Both the position numbers and the translations under genes were made by a program. A model generated the notes under the pieces. The model searched no databases and was not told the origin of the DNA. It was given only the letters and a program-made list of their open reading frames with translations. A DNA stretch of 64,000 nucleotides from Synaphobranchus kaupii (lineage: Eukaryota; Chordata; Actinopteri; Anguilliformes; Synaphobranchidae): assembly GCA_029718625.1 (NCBI GenBank), contig CM056376.1, positions 89,347,675 to 89,411,674 of the forward strand, given 5' to 3'. Below, piece by piece: positions 24,063 to 60,753 of the stretch; the stretch's first letter is position 1; every line of letters begins with the position of its first letter.

Positions 24063-25330
24063 TGTTACGAACCAAATACGGGCTGGACCCAAGTGCAACG
24101 ACCAGGAGGCAGATTTCACAGCAAGGGGTTTTTATTAAGCTTTGGGGTAGTCCCAAAGCTGTACAGAAAGATAAGACACAGTAATATACAGGGTGAGAAA
24201 GTTCAATACGAACTGCTCCAAGCCGGAGCTGGACTTGAGTACAGGAGGTGAGTTCCAAGCCGGAACTGGACTGTACTGGACCGGAGGTCCGCTCAGGAAC
24301 TGGACCACGGAGTAGGCGGGTTTGTTCCAAACCAGAACTGGACTTTAAACTGGAGGTGCACGTAGCACCGGAACTGGACCGGGAGGTCCAACTGGAACGG
24401 GACAGCCGGAACAACAGGATTGTTCCAAACCGGAACTGGACTTTAAACGGGAGGTGCACGTAGCACTGGAACTGGACCGGGAGGTCCAACTGGAACTGGA
24501 CAGCAGGAACAACAGGATTGTTCCAAGCCGGAACTGGACTTTAAACTGGAGGTGCACGAAGCACCGGAACTGGACTGGAACTGGACCGGGAGGTTCAGCT
24601 GGTACGGGACTGGATACTGAGGTAGGTAGCCGGCAGCGCCCGGCAGGGTGGAACTGTGTGGCGGGGCTCAGCTGGAGCCGGTGGAGGTAGCTGGTTTGCT
24701 GCGGAACCTGGGACCGTAACCGCAGCAAAGGGATTCGCCTTGGCCGGACAGGAACCACTGCAGGATAGCGAGGCAGACACCCCACTGCGGCCGTGCTGCG
24801 AGCTGGAGTTGGAGGCACCGTAACACACAAACACACTGACTAACAGCTACAGACTGGTGCAGGCAGGAACAGCTGGTAGTTAGAGGGAGACAGGTTAGCA
24901 GCAAAGCATGCAGTAAATGATAGGGCAGAATAGTAACCAGACCGGAGGGTAGAAAGACTGTAAGCTGACGGGTTAGGTTCGCAACCAAGCATACAGCACT
25001 CTCGTACAATAACCAGAAGACCAGGAACACACAACGTAGTTTAGACAACGAACTGGCGCCGACTAGCAGCCAGCCGGGGGTTTAAGTAGGGGAGTGAATT
25101 AGAAAACAAAGGCGAACACATGAGGAATGTAACCGAGTGTGATTGACAATAAACCAGGTGCGGAAAGAAAGCCAAGAGCAGGGAAAGCGATAGGTGGAAA
25201 CCAAAGTAGGAAACAGAAGGGAAACGCCCAGCCTGCAGCAAATGGGAAAACATGGACAGGGGAATCCAACATGACACGGAGGGAAAACAGGAAAACGCGG
25301 AGAAGGACAGGAGGGGAACGGAACGTTACA
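24063..25330 (-). mobile_element. Solo LTR with internal minisatellite, copy 1
   Basis: On the minus strand it begins TGTAACGTTCCG and ends CGTAACA; the 5-bp duplication ttgag flanks it (24058-24062 and 25331-25335). It is inserted in the CxxC region of the I-like LINE: the host reading frame resumes exactly once one copy of the duplication is removed. A minisatellite based on 'ggaactggac' with 'gttccaagcc' fills about 24215-24600. A second copy, in opposite orientation, is at 40582-42076. Confidence 0.88.
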
Positions 25331-25669
25331 TTGAGGACAGTTGCCGGTATTGTGCTTCCCTATCCTAAATAAACTGTAATTTAATGCAAAATGACCCAAC
25401 CTAAGCCTAGTTAATATAGTTTCCTCCCTCCTACTCCCGCAAAGAAGAGGCCTCCCAGAGACCCCTGGCCGGACGGCATACAGGTGACGCCCCCTACTTT
25501 CTTCATCCCACCTCTGTTGCCAAATCTTTCCAATCATATCATTAGCCTTAGACTTGACCTCCCCTTTACCATACGGGACATCCACTGTAATGCCGCCCAG
25601 CCTAAGGGCCCTCTTAGCGAGGGCGTCAGCCCCCTCGTTACCCCTCACACCCACATGCGCCGGCACCCA

Positions 25670-27142
25670 TCAAAAGTATACCCCAATACCCCTCCTATAT
25701 AGCCTATATATGCTAGTCAATACCTCCATTACCAGATCCTCCCTGCAAGATGTTGGAGCCGTTAAGCTCTCCAGTGCCGATGCAGAGTCAGTGCATATTA
25801 CTGCTCTATCTGGTGTAACCTCCTCGACCCACTGCAGTGCCAGGATTATTGCCACCATTTCGGCTGTAAAAACTGATAGGCCATCATCTAGCCTCTCTGA
25901 CCTCCTGACTCCAAATAGGGGCACAATTACGCCTATCCCCACACGACCCGTCTCCGGATCCTTAGCACCATCTGTAAAGACAGGAAGATATGTCTGAAAT
26001 GTTCTATCAATATAGCTATCAACCCTCCCGCCAACATCAGCCCATCCCTCCCTATCCTGCTCCAACAACCACCAATCTATATCCGGCTTCAGGAACAACC
26101 AGGGCGGGACAGCAGACACTGGAACAGATGGTGCCATTGCGAAATCCATGATACCCAGTTCAGTAGCCCATTTATTAGCCGTCCACCCAAATCCCACACC
26201 CGGCCTAGCTGTATATTCCCAGCACTCACGCAGTACCGCAGACGTCAAAAAGGCACTGGAGTGGCCCTTCACTGTGGCCCAATATGCCATCATTAGTTTG
26301 ATCCTCCTCAACTCCAGTGGCCATTCCCCCATTTCCACCAACATTGCACACACTGGGGTCGTCTTAAATGCTCCACAGCATAATCGCAATGCCTTTGCCT
26401 GGACCACATCTAGACGCTTCAATGTTGACGGCGCAGCTGAGCGGAACACCATACACCCATCGTCTAGGACTGATCTTATGAGAGCATAATATATGGACGT
26501 AAGGGACGATCTATCCGCCCCCCACTCACAACCTGCCACACACCTCATAAGGTTAAGGACCTTCTTACATTTTGTCACCACATGATCGATATGTATTTTC
26601 CAGGTCAAATTAGTATCGAACCAAAGGCCCAAATACTTAAAGGAACAAACCCTCTCCACAGGCTGGCCATATAGGCTCAACACTTCCGTATCAGGAATCC
26701 GCCTCCTTGTGAAAAACATGCTCTTAGTTTTCTGTATCGAAAACCTAAACCCCCACTTCATGGACCACTCCTCTACCCTAAAAATGGCCTCCTGCACCCT
26801 TCTCCTAACGTGGCCTAGGTTACGCCCCCGTTTCCATAAGGCACCGTCATCAGCGTACAATGCTACCTCCACATCCCTATCAACCCTAGCAAAAACATCA
26901 TCAATCATGATGCTAAACAATAGTGGGCTAATTGCACTACCCTGTGGCATACCAATATTCACTGCACAAGGTTCCGATAGAGCAGACCCCACCCTAACTT
27001 GCATAGACCTGTTTAACAAGAAGGACAGAATCCAATTATAGACCCGTCCAGCCACCCCCAACCCTTCCAACTTTAACAAAAGGCCTTCTCTCCACATAGA
27101 GTCATATGCCTTTTCTATATCAAAAAATACTGTCACCACCAC
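25670..27142 (-). pseudogene. LINE ORF2 fragment: reverse transcriptase and RNase H
   Basis: A 490-codon open block of the I-like LINE. The reverse transcriptase core is readable through the YADD box (ALYADDGALW), then a thumb/connection region, and RNase H begins at LPVFTDGAKD. RNase H continues in a shifted frame (about 25340-25666: HVGVRGNEGADALAKRALR) and then into the CxxC segment where the LTR interrupts it. Upstream blocks at 27309-27635, 27590-28084 and 28262-28720 are in other frames. It is a broken gene and not a host protein. Confidence 0.85.
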
Positions 27143-28735
27143 ATCGCCTTCTTAATATCAGTCTCCAACCTCACCAGGGCATCAAATGTGGAGCGACCTC
27201 TCCTGAAACCACTCTGCACCTGTGATAACAGACCCCGCCCCTCCAAAAAATGAGTCAACCGCCCCACCACCATGCGTTCCATCAGTTTGCAAAAATTTGA
27301 TGTCAGTGCTATTGGCGGTAGCTAGCAGCACTAGCAGGGTCCTTCCCCAGCTTCACAAATGGCAAAATCACTGCCTTCTTCCACATCCCCGGGAGGCTGC
27401 CCTCCACCCAAATTTTATTGAATACCTTCAACACAACCATCAATACCTTCTCTGACACATGCCTCAGCATCTCATAGCTCACCAAATCCTGACCCGGGGA
27501 TGAATTACCCACCCTCTTCACAGCCAAATTAAGCTCAAGCATAGTAAACTCCACATCCAATACACTATCAAATACCATCTTCTTATGACCTAAATCCTGC
27601 GTTCCTCCAACACCTCCCTTCGTTGACTTCGGCACTCCACACTCAACCTCACACCACCAGCTTCCCCTGACAACGTCTTGGCCAACATGTTCGCCTTTTC
27701 CCCATCTGTTCTGGCAACCAGATCACCATCCACCAAAACAGGCACTCGCCTCATCCCACCACATCCCCTCATCTTCTTAACTATCCTCCACACATCAGTC
27801 ATGCGAGTCTCTCTCCCAAAAGTGGAGCAGAGCCGTCGCCACGCTGCCCTCTTAGTCCTTTTAATGGTGCGCCTAACCATTGCCCTCAGTCTCTGATACT
27901 CCAGCACAGCCTGCTGCGTCATAGACACCCTCAGAGCCCTAAAAGCTTGGTTTCTCGCCCGAACTGCCTCTGAACACTCATCCGTCCACCATGGGACCGC
28001 CCTCCTAACCCCTTTACCCCTACGCACCGGAATCGCTTGATTAGCAGCCCCAATAAAAACGTCAGTCAGCCCCTCAACACACATATCTACATCCCCCTCA
28101 ACCGAGACGCCCTGTACAGCCGCCTCACACAGCTCGTTAAATTTATTCCAGTCCGCTTTATTAAAACACCAAGCCCTCGTAGCAATTCCAGGCCTTTAGT
28201 CAACCCCAAAACCCACCTCACAAAAAATCGGGAAATGGTCGCTCCCCACTGTTGACTCCGCTCATACCCTCCAATCACACACAGCAGCCATGTCACTCGA
28301 AATTAATGTGAGATCCAAACAAGATGTAAAAGCAGTCCTAACATCAAACCTTGTACCCTTACCCGTGTTCACACAGACCGGCGACATATCTTCCATAAGC
28401 TCCTCAACAATCTCCCCATTCGCATCCGTATGTTCACTGCCCCATAATGTGCTATGCGCATTAAAATCACCACACCACATCGCACGAACAGCCCTATTGC
28501 CGCATAATCCTTTAAGGGCCTCTAACGACAGAGGAGCAAATGGGTTATAAAAATTAATCACCAGCAAACTGCTCTCCATTCCAAACACTTCCACTACCAC
28601 ACCTTCCAATTCCGTATTCACCTGTATTTCCCGGTACCCCAGTCCCTCCTTTATAAATGTAGCACACCCCCCCCCCCCCCCCCCCCTCCGCTCATGCGCA
28701 AACACTCGTCGAAAAACCTCCTCGTTCTCAACTCT

Positions 28736-28907
28736 ATGGTTCTCAAGCATATAATAGCACTACTAGCAGAAAGCGACGAATACGCCCCCTCTACCGTGGA
28801 GGAACAAGACCTCACTGCAACAAAAGCAGTAGTATTTTCTCATTGGCTGTGTCCGAATCAGCGCACTTGTCTATTATTGGGATGGCAGGTATGCCATCCG
28901 CCAAGTT
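28736..28907. other. Original upstream flank of fam3c, displaced by the LINE
   Basis: By the 15-bp target duplication, this sequence was contiguous with 23725 before the LINE inserted. It would then have lain about 220-400 bp from the fam3c first-exon donor. It contains 'tctcattggctgtgt' at about 28837-28851, holding a CCAAT-box in the minus orientation (attgg). Use as promoter is inference. Confidence 0.35.
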
Positions 28908-28986
28908 ATGGCTTGGCGGGGCATGCCCCATACCAATACAGCACCGAGAGTTTGGCACTTTTCAGGGTTTCCTACAGAAGTAACCA

Positions 28987-29338
28987 CAATCAGATCAAAA
29001 ACGTCTACGACGTTTATGATAGATACTACTAAGAAAGTACATACCAGAGATTCTTCTTCTTCTTCTTCTTCTTATTATTATTATTAAAAGTGTTTGCAGT
29101 AAGCTACATTATCAGCAGAGTAGCGTAGACCAGAGCCACATTCGGAGGCTATCTATTTATTTATAAGTGACTAACCATGAATCAGATATGTTTGGGGAAT
29201 TGGCGGTTTATAAATCCGATCGCTTAAAGGCAGGCCCAATTTTTGCAAATTGGAATTAAGAACTTATAGACAGCGCTATGTAGGCTATGCGTGAGTAACT
29301 TGCCTTTTTTTACGTCGTAGACGTTTTTGATCTGATTG
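28987..29338. repeat. Small element with inverted ends of about 26 bp
   Basis: The ends are caatcagatcaaaaacgtc onward through 'tacgacgt', and the exact inverse finishing 'gacgtttttgatctgattg'. Inside are a CTT/ATT microsatellite (about 29049-29086) and segments shared with 32105-32300 and 53290-53500. The same terminal sequence occurs near 31371 and 52637. Confidence 0.6.
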
Positions 29339-29866
29339 AGTATGCCAGTTGAGTATACCTTTTTAAAAAGCTGTTAAGTACGCGGCAATTCTGAAAATTG
29401 AGTATTCTTAATATCACCGGATGATATACTTATTTCCGGATTTTCACTGATATTTTTTGTGAACACAAGGATATCTATGCTCTGTAGGACCACACAGGTT
29501 TTGATAGAAATCCAAATAAATAAATCAATAAATACATAATAATAATAATAATAATAATAATGCATTTTATTCATTCTGTGCTTTTCATAGACCCAAAGCA
29601 GTGGATGCAGACAATTGTTCAAACATGCCCTATAGTGTAGTAATTTTTCTGTTTAATTTCTAAGTGCAACACATCTGAATCAGAATATTTCCACTATAAA
29701 TTATTTTAATTTAGCAGTTTGATGTGGCACATACAGTTTCATTGACCACATTCTCTTGAGATGGTAAGATGAAGAAACACAGGGCCAAGTTGCATTAAAT
29801 AATTTAGGAAAGTTTGGATAGCATTGCTTTGGAATAGAGCTAGTTTATTTAGTGTGAGCTACGATA

Positions 29867-31215
29867 ATAATAATAATAATAATAACTTTATTTGTATAGC
29901 ACCTTTCTAATGCAAGGATACAAGGTGCTTTGACAGGCAAAGGAAAAATGACAAAATATATAACAAACAGAAGAACAAGAACAATAAGTGTACAGAAATA
30001 CAAGATAATAAAAAAGAGAGAAGAATAAATAAATAAATAAATAAATAAAATAATACTTTTAAGTAAAAGCTAGTTTATAAAGGTGAGTTTTCAGGTTATT
30101 TTTGAAAGTGCATACTGAGTTTGCAGTTCTTAAGTTGAGTGGGAGGCTGTTCCAGAGTCTAGGCGCAACCACTGAGAAGGCACAGTCACCCTTCGTCTTT
30201 AGCCTAGAATCTGGAACAACCAACAGATTCTGATTAGCAGATCTGAGTGTCCGGTTTGGTAAGTAAGGGGTAAGAAGCTCAACTATATAGGCAGGTGCTA
30301 AACCATTTAATGCTTTAAAAGTAATTAGTAAAATTTTGAAATCAACTCTAAAAGCAACTGGGAGCCAGTGTAAGGATGCTAGAATAGGGGTAATATGTTC
30401 TCTCCTATTTGTCCCAGTTAATAGCCTGGCGGCTGCATTCTGCACCACTTGGAGCCGGACCATAGTTTTGCGTCCCAGGCAACTATACAGCGAGTTGCAA
30501 TAGTCTATGCGTGATGACACAAACGCATGTACAATTTTCTCTGTATCTTCAAAAGACAATATTTTTCTGATTTTGGAGATGTTCCTCAGTTGGTAGAAGC
30601 ATGTCTGGACTGATTTTTTTATGTGACACTCAAAGTTAAGATGTTGATCAAAAATCACACCAAGATTTATAGAAACAGATTTTACATTTAGTGCAAGAGA
30701 GCCTAAATTAGATTGAATTAAATCAGAGACATGTTTCGGGCCTATGATTAAAACCTCCGTTTTATCTGGGTTGAGCTGGAGGAAATTTTGAGATAGCCAG
30801 CTCTGAACATCCTTCAGACAATCCTGCAATAGAGCTAATTTGTTTAATTCATTTGGTTTGATAGACAGGTATAACTGTGTGTCATCAGCATAGAAATTAA
30901 AAGATATATTGTGGTTTTGAATAATTTGACCAAGAGGAAGCATATAGATGGAAAACAGGATTGGACCGAGGATCGAGCCTTGGGGAATACCACATTTTAG
31001 TGTTACTGATGAGGACATGAATTCACCTATTGAGATGGAAAAGGTTCTGTTTGCCAGGTAAGAAGCAAACCAGTTCCGGGCAGTACCGGAAATGCCAATC
31101 CAATTTACAAGTCTGTTGATTAGTATAGAGTGGTTAATTGTATCAAATGCTGCGCTAAGATCAAGAAGGACTTGGATTGAGCTTTCACCTGAATCTGCGT
31201 TTAGAAGTAAATCAT
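29867..31215 (-). mobile_element. 5'-truncated L2-clade LINE
   Basis: The minus-strand 3' end is a TTA-type tail at about 29867-29885 followed by a typical L2 3' UTR. The body is an open reverse transcriptase block (30059-31225). The insertion carries a short duplication cgata (29862-29866 and 31216-31220). The repeat copy near 52830 shows the same site uninterrupted ('gcctatcgtagctcacac'), which directly documents the insertion. Confidence 0.85.
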
Positions 31216-31225
31216 CGATAGGCAA
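30059..31225 (-). pseudogene. L2 LINE reverse transcriptase, C-terminal part
   Basis: A 388-codon open block begins within the palm/fingers ([20 protein letters not shown]). [17 protein letters not shown] and the catalytic FYADDTQLY follow, then the long C-terminal domain ending [18 protein letters not shown]. The endonuclease and the start of the reverse transcriptase are missing through 5' truncation, so it cannot retrotranspose. The open frame suggests a fairly recent insertion. It is not a host gene. Confidence 0.88.
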
Positions 31226-32619
31226 TATTGTTAGTTGTAACTTGGCACATTTTCATAAAGACTTTTAAAGGCAGGCCTAGTTTTTGCAAATTGGAATTAA
31301 GAACTTATAGACAGCGCTATGTAGGCTATGCGTGAGTAACTTGCCTTTTTTTAACGTCATAGACGTTTTTGATCTATCACGTATTTTTTATAGCTAACTA
31401 ATGATGAATAATGCATGAAGATAAACACGGAGACATGCATTCCAAAGAAATGTATGCAGACATTCGCATAACCATAACGCCCTCTATTGACAAGAATGAG
31501 AACAGTTATCCTATTACAGACAGCACACAATTACATTAAAAGAGTTTGTAGATGAGCAGTATTTAATGTGTAATGAAATACAATGAACAGGCACCACCTG
31601 AGCTATGGATCATGAAGAAGCATGTAAATTAATGAATCAAGTGTATATGGAGACATGCATGCACAATGGGCTAGACGCACACACATTCTAGCTGAAAGAC
31701 ATACAGCCGAAATAGCTAGTACAGCCTAAATAGTTTGCATCAGTAAAATATGGAAACATAGTTTTAAAATGGGGCTATTAGTATTCTATGAAATACATTT
31801 AACGTTAGGCTATTCAACACTGGATTCCCGGATTCGTAACTCCAACCTTCCATGTGTGGGCTACGAGCTAGCGAGCGAGCTAGTGAGTTCATAAGCACAG
31901 CAGTTTTTTTTCCGGTAGTGTAGAATGTTACCTGCGGGAAATGTTTTGGTACCGGACAGCTAGGTTTAGTTTAGTTTTCTGTAGTGCAATGAATGTAGGC
32001 TATAATGCATGTTGATTCGCTTCGTAGTAGCCTAGCTTGTAGCTTAGCTTGTATCTGCTTCCTGACAAGATATTTCCCAGGAATCTTAGCCAGAAAGAAA
32101 ACAATAGATACTACTAAGAAAGTACATACCAGAGATTATTCTTATTATAATTAAGTGTTTGCAGTAAGCTACATTATCTGCAGAGTAGCATAGACTAGAG
32201 CCACATTCAGAGGCTATTGTTTTTTTTTGTTTTTAAAGTGACTAACCATGAATCAGATATGTTTGGGAAATTAGCGGTTTATAAATCCGATCTCTTAAAG
32301 GCTTGCAGCTTAAAAGAGGCTGTCATCAATTCTTAGGCTATTATCGTAAATTCTTAATTTTCCTAGTAGTTAATTTTATGGTGACCTTGTGTTATGTGTG
32401 AAAAGGATAAAGTGAACAGAGCTGAAGTTAAGAAATTAATGAATAAAGAAATGTTGGCCGAGGCAAGGGTAGGTTGAGGTTCGGTTTCCACAGTCAGTCA
32501 GTCAAGACCGCAAGAGCAGAGCGTAACACCCTCCCCAAACCAGACAAGAGCGAGCGTCCGGTTTGGGGAGGGTGTGATATAGTACAAGTGAAACATTGAA
32601 CAGTTAATATTGGAAACCT

Positions 32620-32805
32620 CTTTTGCCTTTGCAATAAAAATACATTAATGTGTTAATGTGAAAATAACAGTCTAAGAAATGAAAAGTACTTAAGTTGCAC
32701 ATTGTTTTTATGGAAAATAAGTATGTGCCCTGCTGGGCTCAAACCCACAATCCTCTGTGTGAGAGACTGCAATTCTAACCACTAGGCCACAGTAGCTTCT
32801 TGGAA
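32620..32805 (-). repeat. tRNA-derived SINE, copy 3
   Basis: On the minus strand the head has an A-box (tggcctagtggttag) and a B-box (gggtttgagccc). It is followed by the tail words 'aaaacaatgtgc', 'acttttcattt' and 'attttcacatta' that also mark the copies at 1390-1570 and 1690-1865. Confidence 0.5.
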
Positions 32806-33187
32806 ACCATGAAGCCATTAGCTACATTAAAAAACATTAGTATGAAGCGTTTTTATTGGACGATAAGCTTGAGCAGGTATATGGACCATACCCTCAAATA
32901 ATAATTCTCCCCATTGGATAACATTGTGACGGAGGCAGGCAGTTTGGCAGGAAAAAGAGGAGGAAAAGGAAGAAGTAGAAGAAACAACAAAATAACCCAA
33001 GTTTGGGGCTTTATTGTGTGAAGTTGTATCTCAATGCTGTGTGGTTACATGAGGTCAGAACATACAGAAGTTCATGTTTTTAAGGGCTGAGAGTCTATGT
33101 CATTGTGGTTACTTCTGTAGGAAACCCTGAAAAGTGCCAAACTCTCGGTGCTGTATAGGTATGGGGCATGCCCCGCCAAGCCGTAAC

Positions 33188-34715
33188 TTTCTATACGTTT
33201 CTCCTCCAAGCCATGCAGTTAAAGCTAGGCTCACCAAATTTGGTCATACCTTCAACAATCACCTTGTGAGGGGGGGCATAACAAAACAAAACTCGAATAA
33301 AACGAGTGAAGGAAAAGAATAGAAAAGACCCGTTAGCCAAAGCTCTTGGCAAAAGAGCTGAACACAACTGGCAACAGGTAAAACAAATAAAGGATATTGA
33401 AAGATTGGAAAGGAAAGGGAAAACCAATCTAATCCTAAATCTTATAACCGGACTTTACTATTACAATTACAATTACAATTCGTAGCTACGAACCAGAAAT
33501 TCAGCGACCGAAATATACCTTACCGACTTCATATGTCAACATAGCACAGACAATCTCGAAGTGCGGACATCCTGAGGTATTTATAGCCGGCAGGAAATGC
33601 AAAACAGGTGAAGGGAATAATTGTCGGGCAAGACACGAATACCGGAAGAGAGGCGGAAAAAATCCGATAGAGCGTCCTGATGACGCCAAAAAGGAGACCA
33701 AAAACATAGAAATGCAAAGACTGCAAATAACCATGAAACACCTAGTTGGGAATTAGCTAAGTTGCTTGTGCTTTTTGTGTAAATAGCTACTCCTCGTAAC
33801 GAAAATGAACAATGCGGAGGTCACAAATCTAGAATTTCTAGGGGAAAATATAGAGAGGTACCCATAGTAAGGGGAGCGAGACCTAGCTTTGTTTTTTGTT
33901 TTAATTGTTGGATTTACCTTCAGACAGTTACACCGCATTGCATTTTTGCACTTAAAATTGTAAAAATCCCTGATTTACGATGAGCAACCATAAACACTTT
34001 TGTAGTTTGATCAAGTAGAAAGAAAAATGTAGCTACACATCACTGACCCATAATTACAAGAGAAATATCTGATTCAGTATTGCTTTTTGTATGAATACAA
34101 CACAGTACATGAATCTGGACATTATCTTTGGACTTATTTAAACACACAAACGCAGCAATAAAAAAAAAGAATGAAATATGGCTCAGTTTTATTTATCAAT
34201 TTTAACAGAAGAAATGCTTAAAAACACTACAAAATGAACACACTGAAGTCAGTTATAGAAGAGATTAAGTTTAAATAAAATAAATTAAGTCTTTAACATC
34301 TAATTTTAATTGCTTTAATGTTGAAATTAGTTTCTAATATGTATTACTGTTGTCATATCTTTGCTCGAAGCAGTACAGTGGTATGAGTCATGACTTATTC
34401 TCCCTTTCAGTCTTAAAGAACAAGACAACCCTCAAAAAAAAGTATTTGACAGAGAAGAAAATTGCAGTGTAGGGGTAAGAAGGTCAGTTATAACAGGGGT
34501 CACTGTGACAACAAATTTTATCATTAAGAAATAACATTTTTGAGATCCACATTCACCAATTATTTTTATTCAACAATCAATGTGATTCATTTACACAAAT
34601 CTAGGCTAATATGATTGTTTGTTAGCATACACATCATGATATATTTTCAAAAAACTAGGTTCAAATGGCTTAGAAATACACATTTAATTAACTGCTTCTT
34701 TATAATGCATTACTT
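33188..34715. other. No gene recognised
   Basis: This is AT-rich sequence between the repeat complex and a MITE. It holds a short 'attaca' array (about 33460-33480). Open frames of 60-80 codons lack domain signal. A minus-strand AATAAA (tttatt, about 34189-34194) could end a long sort1 3' UTR, but nothing else supports this. Confidence 0.3.
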
Positions 34716-34942
34716 CAGGGGTGCCCAAAAAAGGGCCGATCTCTTGACATATACCTGACATTTGTATAAGCACCAGCTACACTTGCAGATTCAAGTGTAC
34801 CCTAATGATTTTACTGTGCTCAAGTACAGGAGTGAGCCAGCGTAGTTTATAGACCTGTCAGAAAACTAAAACTAAGGTAATTGGTTGGAACAAAAACGAG
34901 CGTGCAGACCAGCTTCTCCCGGACCAGAGATGTGTACCCCTG
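34716..34942. mobile_element. hAT-type MITE
   Basis: The ends caggggtgccc and gtacccctg are inverted, and the flanks cattactt (34708-34715) and ccttactt (34943-34950) match at 7 of 8 bases. The interior contains 'ggttggaacaaaaac', a phrase also found in the MITE at 4988-5190. There is no coding capacity. Confidence 0.75.
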
Positions 34943-35979
34943 CCTTACTTCCTCATATGTGACACAACTTTTAAACTTGCATTACCAAATAAAATACCCT
35001 TAAACGGTCTCAAAATGTGCTTTAAAGTCACTGTAGGCATTAGATTGTCACAATCCATCATATACTGTATAATTAGTGATCCATTATGCTCCTCTTAAAA
35101 GTCATTAGTTGACATAATTCATCAGTTGATGGGTTTTGAATTATTAGGATTAGTCTCACTTTTTGTGCTGGTAATATAATTGTGTTTTTTATGTCTACTT
35201 CCCATTACTTAAGGGGAAAAAATCATTACGGCCAAACACGATAAATTGTGTGCTGCATGTCTGCAGTTCTATGCACTGAAAGCAGCATGTCATAGTGTGG
35301 AAACATTGCTTTCAATCATCATCCCTGCTTAATTACTGCCAATTGATGTAGATTATTTTGGGGGGGGGGTGATATTTAACTGACAAGAAGGCTCCATCGT
35401 CGACCTCAATTCAGGGATGACTGATTGGCAGATGAGAAAACTGCCTTAGATAAACTGTTGTTCCTACTCATATCAGCCAAGCTTCATTCCGAGAATCTCA
35501 GTAACAACTGACTCCAGTTACAACAACTTTCTAACAGTTCTCTATTTAATTTCACAGCAGTGCAATCATTTTTCATGTTTAGAGATACTTCTGATCACTC
35601 CATTTTAAATCACGAATTTCATAGAGTAAAAATGTCTTGAAAGTACAGTATGAAGCTGTGATCCACAAATAACTCCTTCACACAATATACCCTGAGATAC
35701 ATACTGGACAAGAAAAATGTTTAATAACTTGAGAAGTAAAGCCTTAACACTGCTTTTATAATTCAGTAAAGAAAATGTATTTGATCGATCTAGCCTCCCT
35801 TATATATAAGGTATACTCCACTGACAAATAGAGGACAATCAGAAAGCCAATACAAACAAGGAAATGGTCAATTGAAATCACACAAGCAGACAGGCTTCCA
35901 GCTCGTGCATGTTCACATATGCACACTGATTGAATGTAGATCACTTTTCTTCACCAAAGTGACCTTGCTTTGGTCCTAG

Positions 35980-60753
<24,774 letters not shown>

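Larger units (their letters stand above)
23741..28720 (-). mobile_element. 5'-truncated I-like LINE with 15-bp target duplication
   Basis: The 15-bp direct repeat ctcgttctcaactct is at 23726-23740 and 28721-28735. The minus-strand 3' end is a short GAA-type tail. Decayed ORF2 pieces follow in order: an endonuclease fragment (WCGDFNAHSTLWG, 28262-28720), a linker, reverse transcriptase (FDIEKAYDSMW, GMPQGSAISPLLF, ALYADDGALW) and RNase H (VFTDGAKD, ICTDSASALE, GNEGADALAK), then a CxxC...HxxxxC tail. RNase H after the reverse transcriptase points to the I group. The 5' part of the endonuclease is missing and frameshifts separate the blocks, so it is inactive. A solo LTR (24063-25330) is nested in it. 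A C-run lies at about 28667-28686. Confidence 0.88.
28908..33187. mobile_element. Inverted-arm repeat complex
   Basis: The arm at about 28908-28991 (from cttggcggggcatgcccc through 'gtttcctacagaagtaacca') recurs inverted at about 33104-33187. Between the arms are a 350-bp segment with its own inverted ends (28987-29338), an L2 LINE, and a 1.2 kb segment (31236-32580) that recurs at 52640-53945 and ends in a strong hairpin. No transposase was found. The whole could be one large non-autonomous element or several nested ones. Confidence 0.5.

Noticed and set aside
30059..31225. 388-codon open frame as a host gene
   Set aside because: Its reverse transcriptase motifs, 5' truncation, TTA tail and target duplication show an L2 LINE.
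32529..32573. Strong hairpin ccctccccaaacc ... ggtttggggaggg taken as a terminator
   Set aside because: The same hairpin ends the repeat at 53900-53943, so it belongs to the mobile repeat. There is no gene ending here and no bacterial context.
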